From contig CARMXJ010000006.1 in the NCBI GenBank assembly GCA_949025205.1, positions 1 to 44,425 of the forward strand: DNA of 44,425 nt, read 5' to 3'. How positions within the stretch are numbered: position 1 is the first letter of the stretch; each line of letters opens with the position of its first letter. Both the position numbers and the translations under genes were made by a program. This stretch comes from an uncultured Bacilli bacterium. Lineage in GTDB: Bacteria > Bacillota_I > Bacilli_A > RF39 > UBA660. This document shows, in pieces, positions 24,101-32,360 of this stretch. Below the pieces are notes generated by a model. That model had not been told where the DNA came from, did not search any database, and was given only the letters and a program-made list of their open reading frames with translations.

Positions 24101-25690
24101 AGCAGATGGAATACCATGGGAACCACGTATATTAGAACCAGTTTTAGAAATACCTCCACAAACAGCTCCCGTTCCATATTCATTTCTAAAGTTCATCCAA
24201 ACTTTATATAAACCATTTCGATAAGTTACACCATATTTTGAGAAAATTCCATTAAACTTTTCATCCCAATAATCCTTCTTTTCAGGGTCATGGAAAATAG
24301 GATTACTATAATTTGGCCATACATAAGCCATATAAGGATGTGGAGTTAAATATTTCCAAGCTTGATTCGGATATTTATCTACATAAGATTGTGTATATTC
24401 ATTTAACCATAAAATTTCTTCATCATCTATATTATTATTCATAACAAAACGCATTTCTTCAATTGTATAATCTTCAAACCATTTTGTTATATCAATGCTT
24501 GGAGTCACAACAAACTTATCATTTTTATGTAACATTTTATAGATTTCATAACGTGTTACAGCATCTGATTTATTTTCAGGTTGACTAGATTGCATCCATA
24601 AACCAACTAATTTAGAATGGGTTAATGATAGTGCTATGGCCATCTTTTTATATAAATCCCCATAACGAGTTCCATATTTTGTTGTCTCTGTAATAGCAAA
24701 ATCACTTTTATGTTTTACTAAAATACTTTTTAATACATTTAAAGAATTATAATAACTTCCACCCTCTGGAACTCCACCAAGCGTATAAAGCCGTAAATTG
24801 TCTAAATTATTAAATAACCATTCAAACGTTTCTTTATTTTCATTGCTTTCACGAACAAATCTCTTAATAGCATATTGTCCCATATTATTGACTAAATTTC
24901 TTTGTAACAATGTAAGTTCATAAGCTGGATTTGTTAAATCGGCATTTGCAAAATCTCTTTTAATAATTTCATCATATTCTGCTACACTTTTAGTAACATT
25001 TTCTTCCGTTTCTACATTTGTTAATTTGGCATCAGCATAAACAGAATGGTCATTTCCATTTGCACCATTACTATCAGCGACTAATTTTAAATAATTGGCA
25101 TTTGCAATGTTTATTTTGACAAATGTAGCATTTTCTCCTGCCTTTTTAACTTCTGGATTTTCAGCAGTTTGTAAATCCCATTTTGTTCCATCAACAGATG
25201 TATAAATATAAAATTTAACACCATTACTTGAAGAAGCGGCCGTTTGATTTAAACCAATATAAGCCGTAAAATATTTATAATCATAATCGCGTAAATCATA
25301 TACAAGTTGAGAAGTAGCATGAGCCCACATTCCCTTATCAAAGGTATAATAAGCACCCTCTACTTTTACAGCAATTTTTGACCCAGCACTAGTAGTATCT
25401 TTAAGAAGACTACCCCAACCAGACCTAGATTGACTAGCAATATAATTTATATCCGATAAATAAACAAAATCTGACTCCTCTACTTGTTGTTTTGAAATAT
25501 TTAATGGTGTCATCACCTCTTGATTTTCTAAAGTAACTTCACTTCCCATAGCATATTCATTCGTTAAAACAGTATTTTCTGTATTGCTTATATACACTCT
25601 TGGAAAAAAAGCTCCCATTAATAAAGAACAAGTAACAATTCCTGTACTTAATAAAATTTCTCGTTTTTTCTGTAAAATTTTTTCTTTCAT
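21155..25690 (-). CDS. Large multidomain surface protein (NPCBM, transglutaminase-like, F5/8C, Ig-like repeats)
   Basis: A 1511-aa envelope protein. The N-terminal KREILLSTGIVTCSLLMGAFF helix is a signal or anchor. Residues about 50-210 look like an NPCBM carbohydrate-binding module (MWAHATSQLVYDLRDYDYKYFTAYIG). A helical region leads to a transglutaminase-like core: Cys511 in GAVCGGISK, His537 in GQPGHAAII and an Asp near 555 in NIDNDVSGW. Near 905-1060 is an F5/8 type C-like module (AENAIDGNLNTLWHTDF; WTEAGK), then about four Ig-like repeats ending in WIDK or NWI, a low-complexity Asn/Ser/Asp/Glu tail and a C-terminal helix before KSKRDRM. No LPxTG is seen, so the last helix is probably the anchor. 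The ATG at 25690 follows GGGG. Likely role: glycan binding and protein cross-linking or cleavage. Confidence 0.72.
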   Translation of the reverse strand: MKEKILQKKREILLSTGIVTCSLLMGAFFPRVYISNTENTVLTNEYAMGSEVTLENQEVMTPLNISKQQVEESDFVYLSDINYIASQSRSGWGSLLKDTTSAGSKIAVKVEGAYYTFDKGMWAHATSQLVYDLRDYDYKYFTAYIGLNQTAASSSNGVKFYIYTSVDGTKWDLQTAENPEVKKAGENATFVKINIANANYLKLVADSNGANGNDHSVYADAKLTNVETEENVTKSVAEYDEIIKRDFANADLTNPAYELTLLQRNLVNNMGQYAIKRFVRESNENKETFEWLFNNLDNLRLYTLGGVPEGGSYYNSLNVLKSILVKHKSDFAITETTKYGTRYGDLYKKMAIALSLTHSKLVGLWMQSSQPENKSDAVTRYEIYKMLHKNDKFVVTPSIDITKWFEDYTIEEMRFVMNNNIDDEEILWLNEYTQSYVDKYPNQAWKYLTPHPYMAYVWPNYSNPIFHDPEKKDYWDEKFNGIFSKYGVTYRNGLYKVWMNFRNEYGTGAVCGGISKTGSNIRGSHGIPSAVIGQPGHAAIIYYTQDASGNGYWNIDNDVSGWTLSEKGERMLLGWGNAAYSRGYSVVYMALSQEVLNNYDTFEASEKLVYLADVYKDNSMKQEEIYREALKVQPLNIDAWYGLIQNFNANPNKTEADYYNLAKEIGESLKYFPLPMQHLTNLIMPKMTSAEYGFKFTLLQTRILTEGSTTPNNTADNYYVYQPSLTRVEANYLLGKLDKEVASFSFDGDNANKIKLASRFDANGVRWEYSLDGQQNWKTVISLAGEEHSVTLTSEEIASITEENDIYINIVGAPRTPENVYKIDITKAVLPTNLYANDLENRVIGINTGFEWRNSINDSWTSYASASPDNTGDKTLQVRVAATKTVLPSDLLEVTFTQDNQPDTQKYIRISHLSIHEYSTQSVDSKRPFYAENAIDGNLNTLWHTDFRYNVIQQGQKPFIIIKLDNPTYVSALEFVQTKYKSNDPDAIKNGIVYVSQDGKSWTEAGKILDCQNYGDIQKVVFDESIYGQYVKLEIETYNMFASVAMINLFEDITKQEVIVPTAGVGYDITTLTNGNVLARLINPSTHITITNNGGSDTHVFTENDEFTFEFEDDNGIKGTATASVSWIDKKVPTADVKYSIKDSTNKNVDATLMNISEDVYLLDKDDVKTNFIEVENKKVKRIQYLDFDGEITKILYLNDSLDTEKIDYYYTNEEKEINIYTVYLNSLGSVIKEEFKDLDGISVTPTNKEEIQSLHTIARTKPLTYTFEQNCDYTFKLEDKAGNRSNIAANVNWIDVIAPVAHLSYSEVEETYNPVVVTLVDLSEDITVLNNNGSMSYIFNQNGSFEFVYQDKAGNISRTTAVVNWIKDKPIIDDNPGSDDNENNNPGDSSNNNNQNSGNTSSGNQGGSIDSINQGNSTNTKVPTTNNSTNNSTINEDKIDNTTEESDKNNTFNENDNKQEDKSDKQDVKKEEQVENNENNKKSVGIIGLIGFLVLIFLLRLLWKSKRDRM

Positions 25691-25917
25691 CAAATTCATC
25701 CCCTTTATTGGTTGGTTATTATACAACAAAAAAATCAAAAATGGAAGTAGTAAATTTTTACCAATCTTTTTTACCATTCCTTATAACTATTATTTTACTA
25801 TTTTTATTGTCTTTTGTCATATTTTTTAAGTAAAGTTTACGTTATTTTACACTTAAATTTTTTTTAAAACTTGCTTTTCAATTCATTTTATGCTCCTGTG
25901 ATAAAAATTAAACCTTC

Positions 25918-25955
25918 TTCAAAAAAAGAAACAGATACCCAAAGGATTTGCTTCT
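25918..25955 (-). terminator. Terminator of the pheST operon
   Basis: On the minus strand an imperfect stem (AGAAGCAAATCC with GGTATCTGTTTCT) is followed by seven T, right after the pheT stop. Confidence 0.5.
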
Positions 25956-28324
25956 TATTTATCTCTTAAAACAGCATCAAAACTACTTTCTACTTTTTCT
26001 ATAATAGCATTAAAAACTTCCATAACTTCTGCTTCTTCTAACGTACGTGTATTGTCTTTAAATACCAACTTATAAGCAATTGATTTTTTTCCTTCACGAA
26101 TATTTGGATATAAATCAAATACATTAGCACTTGCAAGGATTCTCTTGCCTTCTTTGATAATACAATTTTTAATGGTTTCGCTATCAATCGTCTCATCCAC
26201 GATAAATGCAACATCTTTAATAATTTCTGGATATTTGCTAGCTTCTTTATATTTAATCGGCTTAATAGAAGCATCAAACAAAGCCTTCATAGAAAGTTCG
26301 CAGACATAAATTTCTTCTTTTTTAAGACTTGGATGAACAAGTCCAATCACTCCAATAGGTTTTCTATCCAGCAAAATAGAAGCAGAAACACCAGGATGCA
26401 AAGAATCAATTTCTTCTTTTACAAATGTATAACGATTTTTAAATCCTAAATAATCCAGTAAATTGCAAACAATTCCTTTTAGTAAATAAAAATCAACTTT
26501 AACATTTATTTGTTGCCATTCATTTACTAAATAACTGCCTTTCATCAAGATAGCAACTTTTGTAATTTCATTATAATCCACATCATAAGTCTTTGCAATT
26601 TCATAAAGGTTTATATCTTTTACATTTCTGGCTTTATTATAATCATACACAGAAAGTAAGGAAGGCAAAAGAGTAGTTCGAATGACACTCTTATCCACAC
26701 TCATTGGGTTAGGCAAAACTTTAGGCTCCCGCTTATCATATCGAAACCATTTAGACATTTCAGGACTTGTTAAAGTATACGTTTTACACTCGTTTAATCC
26801 AAGAGCACGAAGTCTTTTACTTATCTCCTTACGAATTTTTACGTCTCCCTTATATTCTCCACGCTTAGTAGGAACTTGAGGAAGTGTAGAAACCAAATTA
26901 TGATACCCATAAAGTCTTCCAATTTCTTCTGCAATGTCATTTACATTGGCATCAATATCTAACCTTCTACTAGGAATAGTAACAGTAAAGACACTCTTCT
27001 CTTCTTTGTATGGAAACCCTAATCTTTCTAATTCTGTTTTGACATCTTCATCTTTTAAAGTAATGCCAAGCAGTTTATTAATATCTTTTGTTTCAAAAGT
27101 AACTATTTTCTCACTCTTATCCACTTTGTCATGTAAAGCTACGCCAGAAAGTATTTCGGCATCCGCATATTTTTCTAACAAATAACAAGCTCTTTCTATA
27201 GCCATATTCGTATACTCATAACTTAGGCCTTTCCCATAACGAATAGAAGCTTCACTTTTTAAATTCAAACGAGCTGCTGTATTTCTTATACTTACAGCAT
27301 CAAAAATAGCACTTTCAATTAAAATTGTTTTTGTTGTTTCTTCTACTTCAGTATTAAGTCCTCCCATAACACCAGCAATACAAACAGGTTTTTCTCCATC
27401 CGTAATGACAATATCACTCGTAGTTAACACTCTATCTACACCATCTAAAGTACGGATACCCTCATTTTCTTTGGCATTTCTAACGACAATTTTATCACCT
27501 AAAGATTCTTTATCAAAAAAGTGAAGAGGTTGTCCAAACTCAAGCATAACATAATTGGAAATATCCACAACATTATTAATAGGACGCATCCCAGCATTAA
27601 TTAGTCTTCTTTTTATAAAATCAGGAGATTCTTTAATCACTACATTTTTAGCACACTTTGCTAAATAATAAGGACATTTTTCTGTTTCAACAGAAACACG
27701 AATAAAGTCGTTTACGTTTTCACTTATTTCTTTATGTTCTATAGGAGGAAGAGTTACTTTTTTATTTAAAATACAAGCAATTTCATAAGCAAAACCAATG
27801 TGATAATAGCAATCATTATTTCTGTGTTTGTGTACATCTAACTCATATAAACAATCATTCGTTCCTAAATAAAGATTCGCATCCATTCCAACTTCAGCGC
27901 TATCTTCCACTTCATGAATTCCTTTGGCATAATTTTCTTCTGTCTTTTCTTCTATACCAAGTTCAAACAAAGCACAAAGCATACCATTGGACTCTTCTCC
28001 TCGAATTATCCCTTTTTTAATTTCAAAAGCACCAGGAAGTACTGCTCCAGGAAGAGCAACAATTACTTTTAAATCTTCTCTTACATTGGGAGCTCCACAA
28101 ACAATTTTTACAACATCTCCACCAACATCTACCATACAAACATGCAAATGGTCACTATCCGGATGATTTGTACAACTAATCACTTTTCCAATCACTAAAT
28201 TAGAAATATGTTTGTCGATTACAGCTTCTACATTAACTCCTGCCTTCGTAATTTTAACAGCAAGTTCATGTAAATCTTCATTTTTTATATCTACGTAATC
28301 ACTAACCCAATCTAAACTAATCAT
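25955..28324 (-). CDS. pheT: Phenylalanine--tRNA ligase beta subunit
   Basis: The 789-aa subunit of the alpha2-beta2 enzyme that charges tRNA-Phe. Domains appear in order: N-terminal B1 and the EMAP-like tRNA-binding module (NLVIGKVISCTNHPDSDHLHVCMVDVG, KIVCGAPNV, LPGAFEIKKGIIRGEESNGMLCA), B3/B4 (KRRLINAGMRPINNVVDISNYVMLEFGQPLHFFD), B5 (AEEIGRLYGYHNL), catalytic-like domains, and a C-terminal ferredoxin-fold anticodon-binding domain (DLYPNIREGKKSIAYKLVFKDNTRTL). Normal length and no visible damage. It starts directly after the pheS stop and is the last gene of the T-box operon. Confidence 0.96.
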   Translation of the reverse strand: MISLDWVSDYVDIKNEDLHELAVKITKAGVNVEAVIDKHISNLVIGKVISCTNHPDSDHLHVCMVDVGGDVVKIVCGAPNVREDLKVIVALPGAVLPGAFEIKKGIIRGEESNGMLCALFELGIEEKTEENYAKGIHEVEDSAEVGMDANLYLGTNDCLYELDVHKHRNNDCYYHIGFAYEIACILNKKVTLPPIEHKEISENVNDFIRVSVETEKCPYYLAKCAKNVVIKESPDFIKRRLINAGMRPINNVVDISNYVMLEFGQPLHFFDKESLGDKIVVRNAKENEGIRTLDGVDRVLTTSDIVITDGEKPVCIAGVMGGLNTEVEETTKTILIESAIFDAVSIRNTAARLNLKSEASIRYGKGLSYEYTNMAIERACYLLEKYADAEILSGVALHDKVDKSEKIVTFETKDINKLLGITLKDEDVKTELERLGFPYKEEKSVFTVTIPSRRLDIDANVNDIAEEIGRLYGYHNLVSTLPQVPTKRGEYKGDVKIRKEISKRLRALGLNECKTYTLTSPEMSKWFRYDKREPKVLPNPMSVDKSVIRTTLLPSLLSVYDYNKARNVKDINLYEIAKTYDVDYNEITKVAILMKGSYLVNEWQQINVKVDFYLLKGIVCNLLDYLGFKNRYTFVKEEIDSLHPGVSASILLDRKPIGVIGLVHPSLKKEEIYVCELSMKALFDASIKPIKYKEASKYPEIIKDVAFIVDETIDSETIKNCIIKEGKRILASANVFDLYPNIREGKKSIAYKLVFKDNTRTLEEAEVMEVFNAIIEKVESSFDAVLRDK

Positions 28325-29371
28325 TTACTCCACATCCTTTCTATCAAAAGTACTAATCTCTCGTAAATCCATTTGATAAAATGTTCGAATATCAGAAATA
28401 CCATATTTAAGCATAGCAAGTCTCTCTGCTCCAAAACCAAAGGCAAATCCACTCCAAACATTTGGGTCGTACCCACAATTTTTTAAAACATTGGGATGCA
28501 CCATACCAGCGCCACTAACCGTTATCCAACCAGTATTTTTACAAATAGAACAGCCACTCCCCTTACATGCAAAACAAGAAATATCGGTTTCAACAGATGG
28601 CTCTGTAAATTGGTAATAACTAGGTCGAAACCTTGTCTCACAATCACTACCAAACAATTTCTTGGCAATAACATCAAAGGTTCCTTTTAAATCAGACAAA
28701 CTAATATTTTTATCAACAAGCAAACCTTCAATTTGCATAAATTGATGCGAATGTGTTGCATCATCGGCATCTCTTCTATACGTTTTTCCTGGACAAATCA
28801 TTCTTACCGGCGTATTTCCTCCACCTTCCATCATCGTCCGAATTTGGACAGGAGAAGTTTGACTTCGAAGCAATATCTCTTCCCCACTTAAATAAAACGT
28901 ATCTTGTGCATCTCTTGCGGGATGTCCCTTTGGTATATTTAAAAGTTCAAAATTATAACGGTCTTCCTCTATTTCTGGTCCATCTACAACATCATATCCC
29001 ATCGACATAAACACACTCTCAACTTCTTCAATGACTTTTTCTAAAATATTAGGAACACCAGTTGGTATTTTCATTCCTGGAAGCGTAACATCAATTTGTT
29101 CACTTGCCAATTTCTTTTGTAACTCCAAATTTGTATAATATGCTATTTTTTCCTCAAATTTAGTACTTAACTCTGTTTTTAAATCATTTAAAATTTTTCC
29201 AAACTCTTTTTTCTCTTCATTTGATAATTCCTTCAAATGTGTTGTTAACTCACTAACAGGTCCTTTTTTTCCTAAATAAAGAACTTTTAAATCATTAATC
29301 TCTTTTAAATTTTGGGCAGTTTCTATTTTATCGACTGCCTCTTTTAATAAATTTTCTACTTTTTCTTGCAT
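28325..29371 (-). CDS. pheS: Phenylalanine--tRNA ligase alpha subunit
   Basis: The 348-aa catalytic subunit. An N-terminal coiled coil (residues 1-90) precedes the class II core: motif 2-type VRMICPGKTYRRDADDATHSHQFMQIEGL, FRPSYYQFTEPSVETD, a four-cysteine knuckle (CFACKGSGCSICKNTGW), GAGMVHPNVL, and motif 3 GFAFGFGAERLAMLKYGI. Length and motifs are normal. It is the sixth gene of the operon that begins at the T-box leader, 13 bp after an SDR gene. Confidence 0.96.
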   Translation of the reverse strand: MQEKVENLLKEAVDKIETAQNLKEINDLKVLYLGKKGPVSELTTHLKELSNEEKKEFGKILNDLKTELSTKFEEKIAYYTNLELQKKLASEQIDVTLPGMKIPTGVPNILEKVIEEVESVFMSMGYDVVDGPEIEEDRYNFELLNIPKGHPARDAQDTFYLSGEEILLRSQTSPVQIRTMMEGGGNTPVRMICPGKTYRRDADDATHSHQFMQIEGLLVDKNISLSDLKGTFDVIAKKLFGSDCETRFRPSYYQFTEPSVETDISCFACKGSGCSICKNTGWITVSGAGMVHPNVLKNCGYDPNVWSGFAFGFGAERLAMLKYGISDIRTFYQMDLREISTFDRKDVE

Positions 29372-29384
29372 ATAAATTTTTTCC

Positions 29385-30089
29385 CTACTTTCTTTCTAAT
29401 ATAAGTTCACTAACATACATACTTTCCTTATCCAAAATTGCATGAACTATTTTTTCTGCTACTTCCTCTGGATGCATAAACTTTGCAACATCTGGAGAAG
29501 CTCCACATTCTTTACTCCAAAAATCGGTATGCATTCCTCCAGGATAAACACTAACAATTTTAATATTAGAACCTTTAAGTTCCGTTTTCAAACTTTCAGT
29601 AAATCCTCTAGCACCCCATTTGGCTGCACAATAAATAGACTCATTTGCATTTCCTTTTAAAGAGGCTGTAGACATGATATTAATAATAGTTCCACCATTT
29701 TGTTTCATAAATTTGACTGCATTAGAGCTCATCAAAATAAGACCAATTAAACTTCCACTAAAAGCAATATCTATTTTTTCTCTATTATTTTCCTCAATAG
29801 TACCAAAACGACCAACACCTGCACAATTAAAGAGATAATCTATCGATTTATTTTCATTCTCTAATTTTGAAAATATTTCTTTTACAAATTCCTCATTAGA
29901 AATATCTCCTGTAATAAAAGAAACATAAGTTTTATATCTTTTACTCAACTTTTTACAAGCACTTTGTAATTTATTTTCATCACGCCCTATCATATACACA
30001 GAGATATTATGTCTTAATAATTCTTCGCTAATAGCATAACCAAGTCCTGAACTGCCTCCAGTTACTATTGCAACTTTTTCACCTATCAT
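29385..30089 (-). CDS. Short-chain dehydrogenase/reductase (catalytic residues intact)
   Basis: A 234-aa classical SDR. The nucleotide-binding TGGSSGLGYAI motif, NCAGVG, the catalytic Ser (IMSTASLKG) and YCAAK (Tyr and Lys) are all present, with PGGMHT after them. IGRDENK after the second strand favours NADP(H). The substrate cannot be read from sequence. It overlaps the P-loop kinase gene by 4 bp (ATGA) and precedes pheS by 13 bp, so it is under the T-box. It differs from the other SDR of the operon (30973-31716), which lacks the catalytic Lys. Confidence 0.85.
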   Translation of the reverse strand: MIGEKVAIVTGGSSGLGYAISEELLRHNISVYMIGRDENKLQSACKKLSKRYKTYVSFITGDISNEEFVKEIFSKLENENKSIDYLFNCAGVGRFGTIEENNREKIDIAFSGSLIGLILMSSNAVKFMKQNGGTIINIMSTASLKGNANESIYCAAKWGARGFTESLKTELKGSNIKIVSVYPGGMHTDFWSKECGASPDVAKFMHPEEVAEKIVHAILDKESMYVSELILERK

Positions 30090-30589
30090 GTTTCCTCCTT
30101 TAACAATTTTAAATCAATTAATAAATCTTCCAAATATTTTTCCTTTTCTAAAACAAAAATAGGATAAGGATAATCTTTTTGCTCTCGACTCCAACTATCA
30201 AAGCGTTTCATAACAACGTTTATAAGTTCATCATTATTTCCTCTTTTCTTAAATCTCTCTAATAATATTTCTCGATAATCAAAAGAAGGCAAAACATACA
30301 TAAATTCTATATCATTTTCCATTAATATCGTTTCAATCACTTCAATGGCAGGAACTAAAACCAAATCAAATTGATTAATTGCTTCTTTTAGCGCTTTTAT
30401 ATAATTCGCTGGCCAATTAGGATTAGGAATTCTTTTAATAGAACATTTTAATTTTTCAAAATCTTCTTTATTTACAGAAGAATAATCATATCGATAAGGT
30501 GAACTTTGCAAATCACATATATTTTTATATTTATTTCCAACATACGTTTTCCCAAGACCAGAAAACACACACATTACTTTAATAGACAT
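30086..30589 (-). CDS. Phage-type P-loop nucleotide kinase-like protein
   Basis: A 167-aa protein with a Walker A-like motif FSGLGKTYVGNKY at residues 9-21, lacking the usual first Gly. It resembles the small phage and Firmicutes kinases with DYSS, NWPANYIKALKEA and a C-terminal lid-like FDYREILLERFKKRGNNDELI. Such proteins are thought to phosphorylate nucleotides, but that is a family inference. It lies 31 bp after the YqfO-insert-like gene and overlaps the next SDR by 4 bp. No other phage genes are near, so it seems domesticated within this operon. Confidence 0.6.
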   Translation of the reverse strand: MSIKVMCVFSGLGKTYVGNKYKNICDLQSSPYRYDYSSVNKEDFEKLKCSIKRIPNPNWPANYIKALKEAINQFDLVLVPAIEVIETILMENDIEFMYVLPSFDYREILLERFKKRGNNDELINVVMKRFDSWSREQKDYPYPIFVLEKEKYLEDLLIDLKLLKEET

Positions 30590-30620
30590 ATAACAGTCTC
30601 CCTTTCAAATAAATTCATAA

Positions 30621-30962
30621 CTATAGAAATAAACTTTCTTCTAATAATGGAATAATATCAATCGCTGGCTCTTCATATGGATGCACTTCTCTTAGTTTTA
30701 ATAGAACAGTTTTAACCTTATCCCAATTACAAACAACTTCTAGTTTTTCTTCCTCTACAAATTCCAATTGATTATTTTTTCCAATATAAGGATTTGCATC
30801 TTCATTTGGTTTAAAAGTACCTACACATTTTGTAGACATTGAACAATGTGTATAATTTCCAATTATACCCGCTCCTGCCTCGCAAATTGCTTTTCTAACT
30901 ATTTCTACATTTTCTAATGGAATTGTAACTACAATTTTTACTTTATTAATATTTATATTCAT
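30621..30962 (-). CDS. YqfO/NIF3-insert-like (COG3323) small protein
   Basis: A 113-aa stand-alone version of the CutA/PII-like ferredoxin-fold domain inserted in YqfO-type NIF3 proteins: KIVVTIPLENVEIVRKAICEAGAGIIGNYTHCSMSTKCVGTFKPNEDANPYIG, then LEFVEEEKLEVVC and the closing VHPYEEPAIDIIPL. The HPYEEP motif is diagnostic. Role unknown; members may sense small ligands or metals. It lies 10 bp after the upstream SDR gene within the T-box operon. Confidence 0.75.
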   Translation of the reverse strand: MNININKVKIVVTIPLENVEIVRKAICEAGAGIIGNYTHCSMSTKCVGTFKPNEDANPYIGKNNQLEFVEEEKLEVVCNWDKVKTVLLKLREVHPYEEPAIDIIPLLEESLFL

Positions 30963-30972
30963 TTATTTTCAC

Positions 30973-31716
30973 CTACTTTAACAAACTTCCGCCATTCACA
31001 TTGATATTTTCACCATTGATATAACTTGCTTTTTCTGAAAGTAAGAAAAGTACAGCATTAGCAATATCTGTGACTTCTCCAATTCGATACATCGGATTAT
31101 TATTTTTTTGTTCTTCTATTTCTTCTTTTGTCCAACCAGCCATAGCCAAAGAAGTATTCGTAAGTCCTGGACTGACAGAATTCACACGAATATGGTATTT
31201 AGAAAATTCTAATGCACTCGCTTGTGTCAAATTAAGAACACCTGCTTCTGATGCACAATAAGCACTCGCTTCAACACATGGTTTTATTCCAAGCCTAGAT
31301 GCAATATTTACAATACTAGCACTTTCACTTTTTTTAAGATACGGAATAGCAAACTTTGTAACAATTACTTTACCAACCAAATTTACATTTAATATCTTAC
31401 GAAAACCATCTATATCTAAATCTTCAATAAAATTATCAATATTTGTTCCTGCATTATTTACCAAACAATCTAATTTTCCAAACTTTTCATTAATTTTCGT
31501 AAACATTTCATAGACTTCTTTTTCATTACTTACATCCGCTTTAATACATTTAAAATGATTACTTATTTCTTTAAATTCTTTTTTCGCTTCATACATCATT
31601 TCTTCACTATGTCCATAATTTACAAATACAAAACATTCGTTTCTTAAAAGCTGTTTTACTATTTCTTTTCCTATACCACTTGTCCCACCAGTAACCAAAG
31701 CTATTTTTTCTTTCAT
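30973..31716 (-). CDS. FabG-like SDR with the catalytic Lys replaced
   Basis: A 247-aa SDR with TGGTSGIGKEIV, NNAGTN, NVNLVGKV, a catalytic Ser in NIASRLG and PGLTNT. The active-site motif should be YxxxK but reads YCASE: the codon is GAA where AAA would give Lys. SDRs need that Lys to lower the Tyr pKa and hold the cofactor ribose, so activity is doubtful. Everything else is conserved and the frame is open, so it may be a recent mutation, an altered enzyme, or a binding protein. It overlaps the QueD-like gene by ATGA. Confidence 0.8.
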   Translation of the reverse strand: MKEKIALVTGGTSGIGKEIVKQLLRNECFVFVNYGHSEEMMYEAKKEFKEISNHFKCIKADVSNEKEVYEMFTKINEKFGKLDCLVNNAGTNIDNFIEDLDIDGFRKILNVNLVGKVIVTKFAIPYLKKSESASIVNIASRLGIKPCVEASAYCASEAGVLNLTQASALEFSKYHIRVNSVSPGLTNTSLAMAGWTKEEIEEQKNNNPMYRIGEVTDIANAVLFLLSEKASYINGENINVNGGSLLK

Positions 31717-32045
31717 ACCAACTCCTCCTTTCGTATTTCCACATATTTCATAGGTCCTTCATAAACAACAACAGAATATAAATTTTCAAAAGATTTTAAT
31801 TCTTCTAAAATATAAATCGCTATAGCTTCTATGGTAGCTCTAGGTTTTATCAAATCATCCAAATACGTTTTATCTAATTTGGATATTACATTATCTCTCT
31901 TAGGTTCTATTTCATGAAAATCGATATCCCCAACCATATTGTTAATAAGTTTATCTTGAAAGTGAATTTCTATTTTAAATGTATGACCATGAATTTTTTT
32001 CCCATGAGCTGCATTAATTTCTCTAATTATACAAAGTTTAGCCAT
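31713..32045 (-). CDS. PTPS/QueD-like protein lacking the catalytic Cys
   Basis: A 110-aa member of the 6-pyruvoyl-tetrahydropterin synthase / 6-carboxytetrahydropterin synthase family. The zinc ligands are present: His14 in NAAHGKK and His19/His21 in HGHTF. MVGDIDFHEIE and the late VVVYEGP (Glu) also fit. The loop before HGH that normally holds the catalytic Cys is deleted, and the LDH motif reads LDKTY. It may do a related zinc-dependent reaction or bind pterins, rather than make preQ0 precursor; no other queuosine genes are nearby. It is the first gene after the T-box, with AGGAGG before the ATG. Confidence 0.7.
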   Translation of the reverse strand: MAKLCIIREINAAHGKKIHGHTFKIEIHFQDKLINNMVGDIDFHEIEPKRDNVISKLDKTYLDDLIKPRATIEAIAIYILEELKSFENLYSVVVYEGPMKYVEIRKEELV

Positions 32046-32061
32046 AAAATCTTCCTCCTAA

Positions 32062-32303
32062 ATATAAAAAAGCCCTTACAAAAACTTGTAAGGGACGAAA
32101 ACACTTAAATTCCGCGGTACCACCCAAATTCTAGATAAAAATCTAGCACTTAGTTTAGATATAACGCATCCATTGCGGCAAAACTAAAGTGTATGAAATT
32201 CATATCTATTCCTTATCTTTAAATACTCTCAGCGTCTCGTATTTAATCTCTTTTTGAAGAAGTGAATAGAATTACTTAAAAAACACTCTCAAACATTTCA
32301 CTA
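32062..32303 (-). promoter_or_regulatory. T-box riboswitch, probably tRNA-Phe responsive
   Basis: The minus-strand leader contains the T-box proper, GGGTGGTACCGCGGAA (32110-32125), the CGTCCC that closes the antiterminator, and a strong terminator (CCCTTACAA/TTGTAAGGG, 32073-32094, then six T). Upstream is the stem I region with GCTGAGAG. The candidate specifier is UUC at 32195-32197 (in GAATTTCAT); reading one base earlier gives UUU, also Phe. Low Phe-tRNA charging would allow read-through into the seven-gene operon ending in pheST, which supports Phe specificity. Confidence 0.88.
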
Positions 32304-32309
32304 AAAAAT

Positions 32310-32337
32310 ATTATAGCATAATTTCCATTGAACGCAA
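32310..32337 (-). promoter_or_regulatory. Promoter of the T-box operon
   Basis: TTGCGT (32332-32337) and TATAAT (32310-32315) on the minus strand, 16 bp apart, just before the T-box leader. Confidence 0.7.
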
Positions 32338-32360
32338 GTAACAAAATAGGTTTAGCTATC

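Noticed and set aside
30086..30589. Prophage remnant suggested by the phage-type kinase
   Set aside because: It is embedded with 4-bp overlaps in a T-box operon and no structural, integrase or lysis genes are near.
31713..32045. Queuosine biosynthesis operon
   Set aside because: The QueD-like protein lacks key catalytic residues and no queC, queE, queF or preQ1 riboswitch is nearby.
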